Below, in pieces: positions 50,601-58,512 of a stretch of DNA of 64,000 nucleotides. The stretch spans positions 1,674,001-1,738,000 of the forward strand of contig NZ_CP176502.1 in the NCBI RefSeq assembly GCF_046267875.1, in the 5' to 3' direction. The DNA is from Mannheimia glucosida (GTDB lineage Bacteria > Pseudomonadota > Gammaproteobacteria > Enterobacterales > Pasteurellaceae). A program made the position numbers and the translations under genes. Position 1 is the stretch's first letter, and every line of letters begins with the position of its first letter. The notes beneath the pieces are model-generated. The model was not told the origin of the DNA. It saw only the letters and a program-made list of their open reading frames with translations, and ran no database searches.

Positions 50601-51707
50601 TTTATTTTCAATTTTGCCGTGGTTTTCAATGCCGTGTTGGGCGTTGAGTTGCACGGATTGTTGGGCGTTTAACGTGCCGCTGTTTACAATCCGCCCTTGA
50701 CTGTCAATGGTGAGCGTATCGGCACTTGCACCGATGTGCCCAGCGTTACGCACGCCCACGCCCTGTTCCGTACCAATCAGGTGGATTTTGCCCGAATACA
50801 TTCCGCCCAGTTCGCCCACATCAATCGCAACTGTGGGCTTTTCTTCCCCTGCAAGCGGTTGGTTTGTGTGAATAATTTGCAAATTTTTATCAGAAGCTGA
50901 CCGCTTGACGGTGTTTTTGCCGGTAATTACGGTGGTCTCTTTTTTCGACCAAATCCCTGCATTGGCTTGGGTTTCTCGGGCAATGATATCGGTGTAATCC
51001 ACACGGCTGTTATCCATTCCTTTGCCCGATACTTTTACCTTGCCTTTTTCCACCACAAAGCTATCCAGATTGCCGTTGTTAATCTGTGGTTTACCTGTGG
51101 TAAAAGTTGCTCGGTCTGAATTGATAATACCGCAGCCGTCACAATGCAAGCCGCTCGGGTTGGCGATAATCACTTCGGCTTTTTTACCAGCCACTTCCAC
51201 ATAACCTTTCATTACCGAAGGCTTGCTGGAATTGACTTCATTTAAAATCACCTTCGCTTCGCCACGGGCAAGATAGGGGTTGCCTTGCACCATACCGGCT
51301 TGTTGGGTAGCGGTGTTGGTGCGGCTGTTGTTGAGGATTGCCCCCTTCTCCGCTACGTCAAATTGGCTGTATTTATTGTGGGAAAGCCCTTTATCGTTCG
51401 GGGTTTGAATATTGATTTGCGGCAGCCCGTTGGCGGTTTGCAAAATAATCGGCTGCTGATTTTTCGGTGCAGTGCTATCGGCTTGAATAATCAAGGTTTC
51501 CGCCATAGCGTTGTCTGATAAGGTAACGAATCCCAACGCACAGAACAAGCTGAACGCAAGCGGTCGAATTTTGCAAATTTTTTGTAAAATTGCACCGCTT
51601 GTCATACTTTCACTTTCTGATTTACCTGCTGATTTTGCTAATTCAGATACCACCACGATACGTTTTAAGGTCTTGCTGAAAATAGTGCGAAAACAATGCT
51701 TATTCAT
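41664..51707 (-). CDS. cdiA: CdiA/FhaB-type filamentous haemagglutinin with polymorphic toxin C-terminus
   Basis: Giant exported protein (3347 residues) of two-partner secretion. It has an extended signal peptide (1-69; MNKHCFRTIFSKTLKRIVVV, cleavage after AMA), a TPS domain (about 70-330; NPSGLHCDGCGIINSDRATF) and a long FHA-1 repeat rod (LDNxxGxI-like repeats). A receptor-binding-like central region follows (about 1630-1880; GYIVETDPKFTDRRKWLSSD), then FHA-2 repeats, the PT pre-toxin domain and VENN at 2967-2970. The 377-residue C-terminus starts with a Cys-paired entry segment and continues Gly/Ser-rich with weakly hydrophobic stretches and no nuclease motif. It would be exported by CdiB and deliver its C-terminus to neighbours. 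Frame intact. Confidence 0.9.
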   Translation of the reverse strand: MNKHCFRTIFSKTLKRIVVVSELAKSAGKSESESMTSGAILQKICKIRPLAFSLFCALGFVTLSDNAMAETLIIQADSTAPKNQQPIILQTANGLPQINIQTPNDKGLSHNKYSQFDVAEKGAILNNSRTNTATQQAGMVQGNPYLARGEAKVILNEVNSSKPSVMKGYVEVAGKKAEVIIANPSGLHCDGCGIINSDRATFTTGKPQINNGNLDSFVVEKGKVKVSGKGMDNSRVDYTDIIARETQANAGIWSKKETTVITGKNTVKRSASDKNLQIIHTNQPLAGEEKPTVAIDVGELGGMYSGKIHLIGTEQGVGVRNAGHIGASADTLTIDSQGRIVNSGTLNAQQSVQLNAQHGIENHGKIENKQGDIQFNSKADIQNSGSIVARGGNIQKKADTKIQQSGETVAKGNITYTARQIHADKNSLIAAGVDITNTAQGEVRKLEAQSVTGKAITVATTEKATLQGKNLASGKIHVAAAEIDANQSQNNAHTVEYSAKSGDIQANSAYFTAEQLTLTTPNLLSTQGSSLTAKAINTSQTVLNAQNAVWKQTGEQDLHLNGEIINTQSGEFSTQGNFAINAKQLDNKQGTLSSGKSLYLNLNGSVNSADGKLFSGENIQLNSQHLNNDNGLIYAKQKAGITVKNGVVSNKNTNAEDKGIIVGKELLLESQTLDNTNGKIISKNSRLTASQINNEEEAIRAEQKIEINADTLLNNKGIISSAQKANLTVSEISQQKGTIEAQNLQLNSNTLSSTENSLIFAEQLNLTTKGELNNQNSHIVAKKAAHITTEGNVTNIGGVIGSQTADLQLNTHNHQFNNTAGKIVAAQQLNVKSGSLSNEQGLITANNISLDTGNGTLNNQNTLTSKKDKGIIAQQNLALNTKVLDNQVGNIISFNNAQLNTAEITNDSGQIRISSDLDIQAKNLSQQNGLITAGKATLALSELNSSQNSEISANEITLNADKVINQHSRLQAEKSFTLEAKQGITNQNGIIASKTASLAINTHQSTLDNANGTLFANQSLNIQSGKIDNRAGLISAKQTEINTQQHQIDNRNTQAENKGIIGVDKLSLNNLSSLNNEQGFIHSNKQLDVSVASNINNQQGILNSNEGLTLNAAQIDNKAGSITAKTAEVNAKVIDNTAMSDKGSLILGTTQLVLNAEQLDNQNTKRKTADKAPTQGIQAGQLTLNSNMFSNQRGGVYVTDAAAITVNQTLDNFQGEVLSENTLTIKDNGNLSLNNQEGLIQAKNRLNLTAKTLEQEGSIKTQGDLTVRLKDSFTLNNAFEVGNSLDFSTQGNFTNNVALLIGNKATLAANQIINTASGEISSKNSKLTANEITNRGLIDGEKTLLNATEINNIGTGRIYGDHLSLKAKNINNLAETVDGKVSSATIAARERLALGIDTLINRDGAYILSLGQADIGNSFDENGNVIGNASLIQNESATIEFLGNSTVNAQKIENRDIHVSTTIREEKEEFDLYGRENSTTHTVNEWYRNGVDGEMEYNNGQRHKRAVFMFYDKTRSNEVAYRDEYWQRKKYTQTKYIPEIQSQASAKFLVGGNLNLNSENALNLYSQLMVGGKLFFNSKEITESNEKIISNQGVLINKDLEATMNIHNDGYFYRYYQDRYRPKKWQTKRFFFDEKIKKDIDQEPSKQIKFDLVLNTIGTPISSNATVDEQTKAQNVSLETVSITGSDTNPNSGTVNVKLTPTISEQDKNKIVDSGQVVGKLNTTVDNFDANKLGELEMPTIKTHLADVSLPQASLYKITPDAPNGYIVETDPKFTDRRKWLSSDYMFEQLRHNHDNVHKRLGDGFYERTLVNEQINQLTGRRFIAGYNDDLEQYKALMNSGVKYAKQFNLAVGVGLTAKQMSELTTDMVWLVNKEITLADGRKVTALVPQVYLVARNSDITSRGAVISANQIIGSVDKVENSGVIAGLDLTRLHSNQLENRGIVLGKNVDLSAQQTLINLGGKIEAVDSLSLYGGKGVEIASTLSHTENQDKTFIRTQLDQLASVAVTGNNGRLSVQSGGDITLKATSLESKGSIDIDAKNSLNITTLKTQNREHYNGNADNYYRLDQTQEVGNRISAKGNIRAVSGGDMVVRQSDISSESGEVLLGSRQGDVRIEAGRAEERLETARKSTSRGIFNKTTSTYRYTHDISEAIGSNIDGRKVNVIAQSGDVLVKGSSLVGDEALGIYGNNVAIVSDVNTHYQDEMSSTKKSGLMGSGFGFTIGSKKEQIEQDRTQQSAARSQVGSLSGNTAIQAGNHYQQTGSVVTSRDGDVDITAKSANITAARSDYESNYKRTTEQKGVTVAISTPITNAIQAVENTVNSAKAIGSSKNDRINALGAVNAGFEAMRTAEQVGKLAEALSQNPTQALSQDVSVSITYGEQKSVETQHSEGNKVEKSQINAGGKVNIKTEGDGKNSTLTIAGSDVSGKGGTHLKGEGGVNMLAVDENHLERSKNKSSGFNAGVAISYGSSGFAFGVTAGGNVAKGYGNGESQAWVGSQVGSLSSQTTIESGGDANIIGSQVKGKSVKVNAENLNIQSLQDTMKYEGKQESVSGQVTVGYGVSGSASYSKSKMNADYASVNQQAGIFAGDEGYDVEVKQHTELTGGLVTSTEKAEAEGKNRFSTGTLNATNLDNHANYKGSSVGVSASAAANFDTPLGDKGQAQSSKTVKDESGNRVLATGVASLQSGVNVGYGSDKGSQSSQTTSGINTQNLIIRDEQAQLDKTGKTTAQIKEEVKTDITTDSAESHSGKLENRFDKDKLQKELDYQVKATQEFQTITLATINEKVATHAESKRAEAEKAKAAGNLAKAKILENEAEKWETGGAYRQGVDAITNAVGLALGGSPTAGVITGAVSPYINTEIKQATEGNTEANLIAHALWGAVEAYAQGGKAGAGAVAAVTGEVGAKLISEQVFGKSPENLTEGEKRTVSELSQVAAGLAGGLASSSGSSLSTAQAVKTGQGIGKNAVENNYLSKQDWIDYKRDISACGNNQECIEQVKEEFTDINKANSETLKAACRLGGNTEECAKHTSLAKEGFDYARENVRFDGSGWMAKIMNANKAEAKVKPTEGLLGSEAITHIENALSNPEIRNKVENDPVVKQALTQGIDQAASAVRTEKANAYEFSSKWEYPNISGLSNDYSVFGRELGAEPVVPEFYFSTVLGAGKVGKALFDLSSTSTRVIVGANGAVSAGAQYLTNGEISVKETLKDMGEAYITKDFSFKGYTAWNIGTGFLEGGLENAKWQDGKLQGFSVENALERAGVKTVTSSIGYGFGKGVENPLNRNINTYGNGLRTEFIKEGKPIIRFVKPSSIPVGVGNMFDSSTSKSLEMIWDNYRYLNGGNNEAPSK
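42798..43560. repeat. Pre-toxin DNA segment repeated in the orphan modules
   Basis: The segment encoding INTQNLIIRDEQ... to VENN is nearly identical at DNA level to 40450-41240, and its VENN-proximal part also to 35389-35832. VENN-adjacent bases (GGGAAAAATGCGGTGGAGAA) recur at 37082-37101. These are natural crossover points for exchanging toxin ends. Confidence 0.8.
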
Positions 51708-51758
51708 AATAATTCCTTAATAGCACAATATACTTAATACAATATGCCCAATCATTCA

Positions 51759-53528
51759 TTAAAAATTGTAACCAATATTAAAACCGGCAACGGTGTCTGA
51801 GGTTTTAAACCCTTCCGGTTTTCGCATCGGTCTACCGGCAAACACGTCATAACTAAATCCTTTAACTCCACCCCGAAACCCAATGGCTGTTCCCATTAAA
51901 TGATGTCCGAGCTGATTTTCCGTTGCCCAACCGGACACTCGACCACCATCTACCGCCCAATAAAAAGCGTGGCTCGGATTAAATTGCCAGCTCAACTCAT
52001 TACGCCAGTTCCAGCCCCGCTCACCGGAAAGTGTCAGTTCACCGTCAAATCCACGTATGGTGTAACGCCCGCCAATCGAAAAACGGTCTTGAGGAACCAG
52101 TGGAGTTTTATTCCACTGAGCATTTAGACTACTTTGCCACTGCCATTGCTGTTCGCCCCATAAAAATGGCTTCGTCAGGCTTGCATTTGCCGTGATGATT
52201 TTAGGGCGAGAAGTCCCTTCACCATAATCTTCCTCGGGAGCAGATAATGCTCCTCGTGCTGCCGTACCTCGTTTGAAATTAGCCGAAAGCTCAAGCGTAG
52301 CGGTCGGGAAATATTCTTTATGCGAAAAACCCGCTTCCCAGCCCGCCATTCGGCGTTTGTTGACACTGATTTCTGCTCCATCAATATAGTTTTGCGACTG
52401 GCGTGACCAAAGTGAACCGGACAAGGTCGTTTTGCGTTTGGCATCACGATAAAGCAAATAAGAGAGCGTTAATTTATCGGTATCACTTTCACCGGCGTAG
52501 AGATAGCTCTTATCAAAGGCACCAAATACTTCTTGGTGATAGCGACTGTGAGTGTGCGAAAACGCTAACTGCCAATAGCCAAACGGCACGGAATAGTAAA
52601 GCGTGAGATTTTTACTGGCACGTCTGCCGTTATCATCGCCTTTTTGTTTCATCGAATGGGTAAAAGAGGTATAGAATAGGTCATTTGCCGAAAAAATATT
52701 ATCTATAGACAGAGTGGCGGAGGTTTGTAATTTGCCTGTGGATTTCGAGCCGGCATCGTCCAGCCCAAGATTTAAGCGAAATGGAAACGCTTGCGAATAG
52801 CTGATTTTTAAATCACTCTCGCCCGCCTCCGCTTTTTCGCTTGAGCTGGGTAAAATCTCAATATTTGCCTCCGCCGTCGGCACCCGTTTTAGGTTTTCCA
52901 ACGACTGCTCAATATCTCGCACATTCAGAATATCGCCTTCAGCAAAAGTAAAACCGGTTAAGGCGTGCAGCTTGGTAAAACGCGGTACTTTGCCGCTATC
53001 TACCACTAAAGTATTGCGTATTTTGCCCGGAATCACGGTTAAGACTAATTTTCCGCCACGTAAATCTTGTTCTGCAGTGACCACTCGTGTGGTGACATAA
53101 CCTTTGCCGATAATTTCGTTTTGGATTTGCTTCATCAACACGCCTACCCCTTCACCGCCGAAACAATGCGGTAATGTCAAATGAAGTGATTTTGCTGCTT
53201 TTTCAAACGCCCATTGGAATTGGCTGGTAGTCAGAGAATTATCAGGCGAATAGTCAATGAGGGTGATTTGATGAATGGGGTAACAAGGCGATTCGTGATT
53301 GGAAAGAGTAAGTGTATCAGTGATTTGTGTCTCGAGCCGCACATCAGCTTTCGGCTGAAATTTTTCTGCTTGGCTTTGTTGGTATTGCTGTTGACGGTGT
53401 TGCTGGGCAGCATCAATTTGTTGTTGAGTTGCATCAATGTGTGTTTGTGCAGCTCTTGAGTCTGCCTCCGCAACGAAAGAAATACTTAACAACAGCGAAC
53501 TTAAAATTAAATTTTGTGAATATTTCAT
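51759..53528 (-). CDS. cdiB: CdiB/FhaC-type two-partner secretion transporter
   Basis: Omp85-superfamily outer-membrane channel that exports CdiA. The 589 residues have a signal peptide (1-22), a Gln-rich N-terminal helix (ATQQQIDAAQQHRQQQ), two POTRA domains (about 80-240; GYVTTRVVTAEQDLRGGKLVL) and a 16-strand barrel. The conserved loop-6 motif appears as YTIRGFDGE and the protein ends with Phe (GFNIGYNF). It precedes cdiA by 51 bp on the same strand. The 157 bp gap to divergent queA holds its promoter. Confidence 0.93.
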   Translation of the reverse strand: MKYSQNLILSSLLLSISFVAEADSRAAQTHIDATQQQIDAAQQHRQQQYQQSQAEKFQPKADVRLETQITDTLTLSNHESPCYPIHQITLIDYSPDNSLTTSQFQWAFEKAAKSLHLTLPHCFGGEGVGVLMKQIQNEIIGKGYVTTRVVTAEQDLRGGKLVLTVIPGKIRNTLVVDSGKVPRFTKLHALTGFTFAEGDILNVRDIEQSLENLKRVPTAEANIEILPSSSEKAEAGESDLKISYSQAFPFRLNLGLDDAGSKSTGKLQTSATLSIDNIFSANDLFYTSFTHSMKQKGDDNGRRASKNLTLYYSVPFGYWQLAFSHTHSRYHQEVFGAFDKSYLYAGESDTDKLTLSYLLYRDAKRKTTLSGSLWSRQSQNYIDGAEISVNKRRMAGWEAGFSHKEYFPTATLELSANFKRGTAARGALSAPEEDYGEGTSRPKIITANASLTKPFLWGEQQWQWQSSLNAQWNKTPLVPQDRFSIGGRYTIRGFDGELTLSGERGWNWRNELSWQFNPSHAFYWAVDGGRVSGWATENQLGHHLMGTAIGFRGGVKGFSYDVFAGRPMRKPEGFKTSDTVAGFNIGYNF

Positions 53529-53685
53529 AGGATTACGCCAATAAGATATTGAATCTTTTTTAGTCTATAAAAATTTATGGTGTTTTGCAAACTCCAATTT
53601 TTGAAGTGCTTTACATCTTCTGACGTCAATCGGTTTTTATGCTAAAATCTCCGCCATTTTTATACTATAAGAGAATAAAATAACC

Positions 53686-54771
53686 GTGTTAGTTTCAGAT
53701 TTTCATTTCAACTTACCCGATGAGCTGATTGCTCGTTACCCGACTGCTGAACGCTCTGCCAGCCGTTTACTACATTTAAACGGAGAAACAGGGGTATTTG
53801 CCGACCAACAATTTGTGGATTTATACGACCATATCAACGAAGGTGATCTGTTGATCTTCAATAACACCCGAGTGATCCCGGCTCGCCTTTATGGTCGAAA
53901 AACGAGTGGTGGTAAAGTGGAAGCATTAGTAGAACGGGTATTAGATGGACACCGTTGCTTGGCTCACGTTAAAGCCTCAAAAGCACCGAAAGAAGGGGCT
54001 GAATTGATCTTTGGGGAAGATAAATTAGGTGAAGGTAACGGCTTTACGGCGACAATGGTAGCCCGCCACGATACCTTATTTGAATTGGTGTTTAACGGAG
54101 ATCAGCCATTATTTGAATTGCTACAGCAAGCCGGTCATATGCCACTTCCACCTTATATTGACCGCCCCGATGAAGATGCCGACCAAGAGCGTTATCAAAC
54201 GGTTTACAGCAAAGTGTTAGGTGCAGTTGCCGCTCCTACCGCAGGTTTGCATTTTGACAATGCAATGCTTGAAAAACTAAAAGCAAAAGGAGTCGAAACC
54301 GCTTTCGTGACACTACACGTTGGTGCAGGTACTTTCCAGCCGGTACGGGTAGAAACCATTGAAGATCATAAAATGCACGCCGAATATGCCGAAGTGAGCC
54401 AAGAAGTCGTTGATAAAATTCTTGCAACGAAAGCTAAAGGAAAACGAGTCATTGCGGTTGGTACGACATCAGTGCGTTCGGTTGAAAGTGCCGCCCAAGC
54501 GGCTGAAAAAGACGGGAAATTAATTGTACCGTTCTTTTCTGACACCGCTATTTTCCTTTACCCGGGAAAAACCTTTAAAGTCATTGATGCGTTAGTAACC
54601 AATTTCCATTTACCAGAATCCACGCTAATTATGTTAGTCTCGGCGTTCGCCGGCTACAAAAATACGATGAACGCCTACGCCCACGCAGTAGAAGCAAAAT
54701 ACCGTTTTTTCAGCTATGGCGATGCGATGTTTATCAATAAAAACCCAAATGCGTTGAGTGATGTTCCTTAA
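53686..54771 (+). CDS. queA: S-adenosylmethionine:tRNA ribosyltransferase-isomerase QueA
   Basis: Transfers the ribose of SAM to preQ1 in tRNA during queuosine synthesis. The 361 residues match: DFHFNLPDELIARYPTAERS, LLIFNNTRVIPARLYG, AAPTAGLHFDNAMLEKL, TLHVGAGTFQPVR and TNFHLPESTLIMLVSAFAG. The start is GTG at 53686; no ATG fits the conserved N-terminus. Its last four bases overlap the end of comEC on the other strand. Confidence 0.96.
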   Translation: MLVSDFHFNLPDELIARYPTAERSASRLLHLNGETGVFADQQFVDLYDHINEGDLLIFNNTRVIPARLYGRKTSGGKVEALVERVLDGHRCLAHVKASKAPKEGAELIFGEDKLGEGNGFTATMVARHDTLFELVFNGDQPLFELLQQAGHMPLPPYIDRPDEDADQERYQTVYSKVLGAVAAPTAGLHFDNAMLEKLKAKGVETAFVTLHVGAGTFQPVRVETIEDHKMHAEYAEVSQEVVDKILATKAKGKRVIAVGTTSVRSVESAAQAAEKDGKLIVPFFSDTAIFLYPGKTFKVIDALVTNFHLPESTLIMLVSAFAGYKNTMNAYAHAVEAKYRFFSYGDAMFINKNPNALSDVP

Positions 54772-57050
54772 TAAAACTGCTTATACCAAGGGGAGACTCC
54801 TCCCCTTGCTTGTTCAATTTCAATAGAATTTGGGTAAAACTTTACTCTTATCATTCCTGTTTCTGCGGTGTTTAATACGCTAATATGCTTTCTGTTTAAT
54901 CGCTCAATAATCTGCTTATTCGGTAATTTCCACGGGTTCCATCTGCCGGCAGAAATTAGTGCAAATGTTGGCTGAGTAGCTGCTAATAAGGTTTCACCGG
55001 TGCTACTTTTACTGCCGTGATGCCCAACCTGTAGAAAATAAATTTTGCCGAGCTGATGGGCAAATTGGCGTTCTTGTTCCACGCCGGAATCTCCTGTCAA
55101 CAAAATTTGCAAGCGGTCGTTTTTGGCTAAAATAACGCAAGAGTCTTGGTTTTTAGCTCGTTCTACAATGTGTGATGGGTAAATTGCCGATAACTGCCAT
55201 TCGCCAAATTGCCACGATGTTCCGGCAATACAAGGCTCGGGATTTAGATTGTGATACGCCACCTTGCTTGAACTAATTAGCCCTGCTTTGGGATAGGCTT
55301 TCAATAATTCCTCAACCCCACCTGAATGATCATTATCATCGTGGCTTAAAAAAATCGCTTCAACCTCAACCCCATTTCGCTTTAAATACGGCAAAATTTC
55401 CATTTTTGCCATTGAGTTGATCTCGCCATTCTTCGATTGCCAACTCGATCCCGTGTCATAAATCACCGCTTTGTTCTGCTCATAAATTAACGCCATTGCC
55501 AGCCCCTGCCCGACATCAAATACTACCCACTCTGTTTTGGCTTGATTTAAAATCTTAGGCAGATAAAAACTCAGATTGAACAATAGGGATACCGCTACTG
55601 CACTCAACCATTTTTTATAAGCCAGCCGATATAATTTGCAATAAAGCAATGCTAAAACCAATAAATTAAGCGAAAGCAACTGCCATTGCTGCCAATGGCT
55701 TAATGCAAACCACGCATTAGAAAGCGGAGCTAACAGCCATAAGCTAAATTGAGCTAGATAGTCCGCCAGCTGCCACGTTGAAAACAGATTGTCGGTTAAG
55801 AGCGTAAATAAAATAAGCGATACAAGCAAAAAGCTATACAGTGGCACAATAATCAAGTTGGCAAGCAATGCAAAAGCAGAGATTCCCTCAAAAAAGTAGA
55901 GTTGAACCGGTGAGAAAATCAGCCAAATGCCGATTTGTAAGTGTAAAAGCGATAACCACAAGTGGTTAAATTTTGTGATTTTTTTACGATATTCATCGTT
56001 TAAAAATCGGCTAGGGGGAAAATATTGATACCATAAAATTAAACTTGCTACCGCTAAAATTGAGAGCCAAAAACTATCAGACAGCAGGCTCAATGGGTCA
56101 ATTAAAATCAGTAATGCCACTATTCGCCCCCAATATTGCCAAGGGGTATAGTGTCGCCGCAGAACTTGGCAAAGCAAGACAAACGCAATCGCCAGCAACG
56201 CTCTGACGGTCGGCACGGCAAAACCGGCTAAATAGCTGTAACCGAATGCCGTAATTAAACCAACTATTCTTGCAAAATAAAGCGAAAATCCGACCGCTTG
56301 TAATGCGGTAAGCTCGCTTTTTAAACAGAGCCATTGCACGCCTTTGGCAAAGTAAACACCAAACAACATTGCCAGCCCGATATGCAAGCCTGAAATGGCA
56401 ATTAGATGGGCAGTAGCGGTTTGTTGGAATTGCGCCCAATGTTCTGTTTTCAGCCACGCCCTTTCGCCGAAAGCCAGAGCCAATAATAAGCCTTGCGTAG
56501 GCAAAGAGTCCGTTTCAGCTTTCACCTTATTCAGCCAATTTGTTCGCAAGCTATAATCAGTTTTGGCTAATGTTTCTACCTTGCGAACCGTTGCTGTTAT
56601 ATTGATATGATTGGCAAAATACCAACGTTGGCGGTCAAAATTGCCTATGTTACTACGGGCTGAAATGGGGCGAAGAGCCAGTTCGGCTTGATAGAATTGA
56701 TTAAGTAACAACGGCTGTTCCGATTGCCAGTTCAAGTAGATCTTCTCGCCTGTATTTAGTGTCGCAATTGCTGTTTGATAATCGGTTTGTTTTAAGATTT
56801 TACTGATTTCAAATTGAACAGGCGTTTTACTAGCGGTCGTTTTTTCCGCATTTTTTGCAACTTGAATGATCTGAATATAGCCAATACAAACCAATAAGCC
56901 GAGTACAGCCGTTAATTTTGAGCGTAGATAAACACTCAATATCAGCACTAAAGTTCCTATTACTATACCCACAAATAGAAACGCTTTAGGCAACCATAAA
57001 ATAGGCAGATGAAATAGAATCAGGGCAATACAAAGACGATCTAAAGTCAT
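54768..57050 (-). CDS. comEC: Competence protein ComEC/Rec2 (DNA uptake channel)
   Basis: Inner-membrane channel moving transforming single-stranded DNA into the cytoplasm. The 760 residues have N-terminal helices, an OB-like DUF4131 domain, the Competence helical region (LIAISGLHIGLAMLFG and AGFAVPTVRALLAIAF) and a C-terminal metallo-beta-lactamase-like domain with FLSHDDNDHSGGVEELL, LLTGDSG and VGHHGSKSST. The frame is intact. A CRP-S-like site lies upstream (57118-57139). With the many uptake signals it indicates natural transformability. Confidence 0.94.
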   Translation of the reverse strand: MTLDRLCIALILFHLPILWLPKAFLFVGIVIGTLVLILSVYLRSKLTAVLGLLVCIGYIQIIQVAKNAEKTTASKTPVQFEISKILKQTDYQTAIATLNTGEKIYLNWQSEQPLLLNQFYQAELALRPISARSNIGNFDRQRWYFANHINITATVRKVETLAKTDYSLRTNWLNKVKAETDSLPTQGLLLALAFGERAWLKTEHWAQFQQTATAHLIAISGLHIGLAMLFGVYFAKGVQWLCLKSELTALQAVGFSLYFARIVGLITAFGYSYLAGFAVPTVRALLAIAFVLLCQVLRRHYTPWQYWGRIVALLILIDPLSLLSDSFWLSILAVASLILWYQYFPPSRFLNDEYRKKITKFNHLWLSLLHLQIGIWLIFSPVQLYFFEGISAFALLANLIIVPLYSFLLVSLILFTLLTDNLFSTWQLADYLAQFSLWLLAPLSNAWFALSHWQQWQLLSLNLLVLALLYCKLYRLAYKKWLSAVAVSLLFNLSFYLPKILNQAKTEWVVFDVGQGLAMALIYEQNKAVIYDTGSSWQSKNGEINSMAKMEILPYLKRNGVEVEAIFLSHDDNDHSGGVEELLKAYPKAGLISSSKVAYHNLNPEPCIAGTSWQFGEWQLSAIYPSHIVERAKNQDSCVILAKNDRLQILLTGDSGVEQERQFAHQLGKIYFLQVGHHGSKSSTGETLLAATQPTFALISAGRWNPWKLPNKQIIERLNRKHISVLNTAETGMIRVKFYPNSIEIEQARGGVSPWYKQFY

Positions 57051-57117
57051 AATTCGGCTTACTTTTTAAACCTGAGTATGCCGTTTATGCTTAATATTTT
57101 CAGAATAAATTTTCAGA

Positions 57118-57139
57118 TTTTCGACACAGATCGCAAAAA
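57118..57139 (-). promoter_or_regulatory. CRP-S (competence) site upstream of comEC
   Basis: In the comEC sense it reads TTTTTGCGATCTGTGTCGAA plus AA. The left half TGCGA is perfect and the right TCGAA differs by one base from TCGCA, matching the Sxy-dependent CRP-S pattern of Pasteurellaceae competence genes rather than the ordinary TGTGA site. It lies about 68 bp upstream of the comEC start. Confidence 0.7.
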
Positions 57140-57153
57140 TACCTGAAAAAATA

Positions 57154-57177
57154 AAGGCAGACTTTTTAGCCTGCCTT
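57154..57177 (-). terminator. Terminator after sstT
   Basis: AAGGCAG (57154-57160) and CTGCCTT (57171-57177) with an A/T-rich loop; on the minus strand it is followed by TATTTTTTC. It separates sstT from comEC. Confidence 0.8.
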
Positions 57178-57191
57178 ATAAAGAAGAGATA

Positions 57192-58406
57192 TTATGCTGA
57201 TTTTTGATCTTCAGCGTAACTTACCGCTGCGGTAAATAATACGTCTGTTGAAGAGTTTAATGCGGTTTCAACTGAGTCTTGAATTACCCCAATCACGAAA
57301 CCTACCCCAATCACTTGTGCTGCAATATCGTTTGGAATATTAAATAAACTACAAGCTAATGGAATCAATAATAATGAACCACCTGCCACACCAGATGCGC
57401 CACAAGCACAGATTGATGCAACTACGCTTAATAAAAGTGCTGTTGCAAAATCAGGCTGAATACCTTGTGTATAAGCTGCTGCTAGGGTTAATACGGTAAC
57501 AGTAATCGCTGCTCCTGCCATATTAATACTTGCACCTAATGGAATAGCTACAGAAGCGATCTCATCACGAACGCCCAAACGCTTGGCTAAATTCATATTT
57601 ACCGGAATGTTGGCTGCTGAACTGCGGGTAAAAAATGCCGTTACACCACTCTCTCGTAAACAGGTAAATGTAAGTGGGTATGGGTTACGACGAATTTTCC
57701 AATAGACTAATAATGGATTTAGTACTAATGCCACAAATAACATTGCACCAACTAAGACAACTAATAAACGTGCGTAATCTTCAAACGCATCAATACCATT
57801 GATGGCAACAGTTTCAGCTACTAAACCAAATACCCCAATAGGCGCAAATGCAATCACAACTTTCACAACAAACGAAACGGCATTAGCTAAATCATTTAAG
57901 AATGCTTTTGAAGTTGCCGAACCGTGGCGGAATGCAATCCCTAAACCGATAGACCACGCAAGAATACCGATAAAGTTTGCATTACTTAATGCGACTAATG
58001 GATTATCAACTAAGTTAAAAATAACGGTTTTTAGAATTTCACCAATGCCTTGTGGCGGGGTTAAACCGTCTGGGCTTGCAGTAAGCTCTAATGTAGTTGG
58101 GAACATAAAGCTTAAAACAACAGCCGTTAATGCCGCAAAAAATGTACCTAATACATAAAGCACCAGAATCGGCTTTAATTTGCTATCTGAACCAACTTCT
58201 TTATTTGCAATCGCTGCCAAAACTAATACAAATACTAAAATAGGCGCAATGGCACGTAATGATTTCACAAAGAATTGACCTAATACACCAACGCTGGTAG
58301 CCCATTCTTTATTAATAAATGCCAGCAATACCCCTAGCACTAAACCAATGGCGATACGTAATACTAAATTACCGCCAAGAATTTTTGATGATAATGATTG
58401 ACTCAT
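57192..58406 (-). CDS. sstT: Sodium/serine-threonine symporter SstT
   Basis: Inner-membrane dicarboxylate/amino-acid:cation symporter family protein importing serine and threonine with sodium. The 404 residues contain about eight helices and the reentrant loops. Motifs include FTRSSAANIPVNMNLAKRLG (serine-rich loop), IPLGASINMAGAAITVTVL, and CACGASGVAGGSLLLIPLAC followed by PNDIAAQVIGVGF. The C-terminus is QDSVETALNSSTDVLFTAAV. It is monocistronic. Confidence 0.94.
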   Translation of the reverse strand: MSQSLSSKILGGNLVLRIAIGLVLGVLLAFINKEWATSVGVLGQFFVKSLRAIAPILVFVLVLAAIANKEVGSDSKLKPILVLYVLGTFFAALTAVVLSFMFPTTLELTASPDGLTPPQGIGEILKTVIFNLVDNPLVALSNANFIGILAWSIGLGIAFRHGSATSKAFLNDLANAVSFVVKVVIAFAPIGVFGLVAETVAINGIDAFEDYARLLVVLVGAMLFVALVLNPLLVYWKIRRNPYPLTFTCLRESGVTAFFTRSSAANIPVNMNLAKRLGVRDEIASVAIPLGASINMAGAAITVTVLTLAAAYTQGIQPDFATALLLSVVASICACGASGVAGGSLLLIPLACSLFNIPNDIAAQVIGVGFVIGVIQDSVETALNSSTDVLFTAAVSYAEDQKSA

Positions 58407-58512
58407 AACCCTTCACTTCTGTAAGACAACAAAAAAATAAGGATAAATAAAATTTATCCGCCTGAAAAAATAGGTTTATAAGATTAGCGGAAAATAAACA
58501 AATATGGAATAA

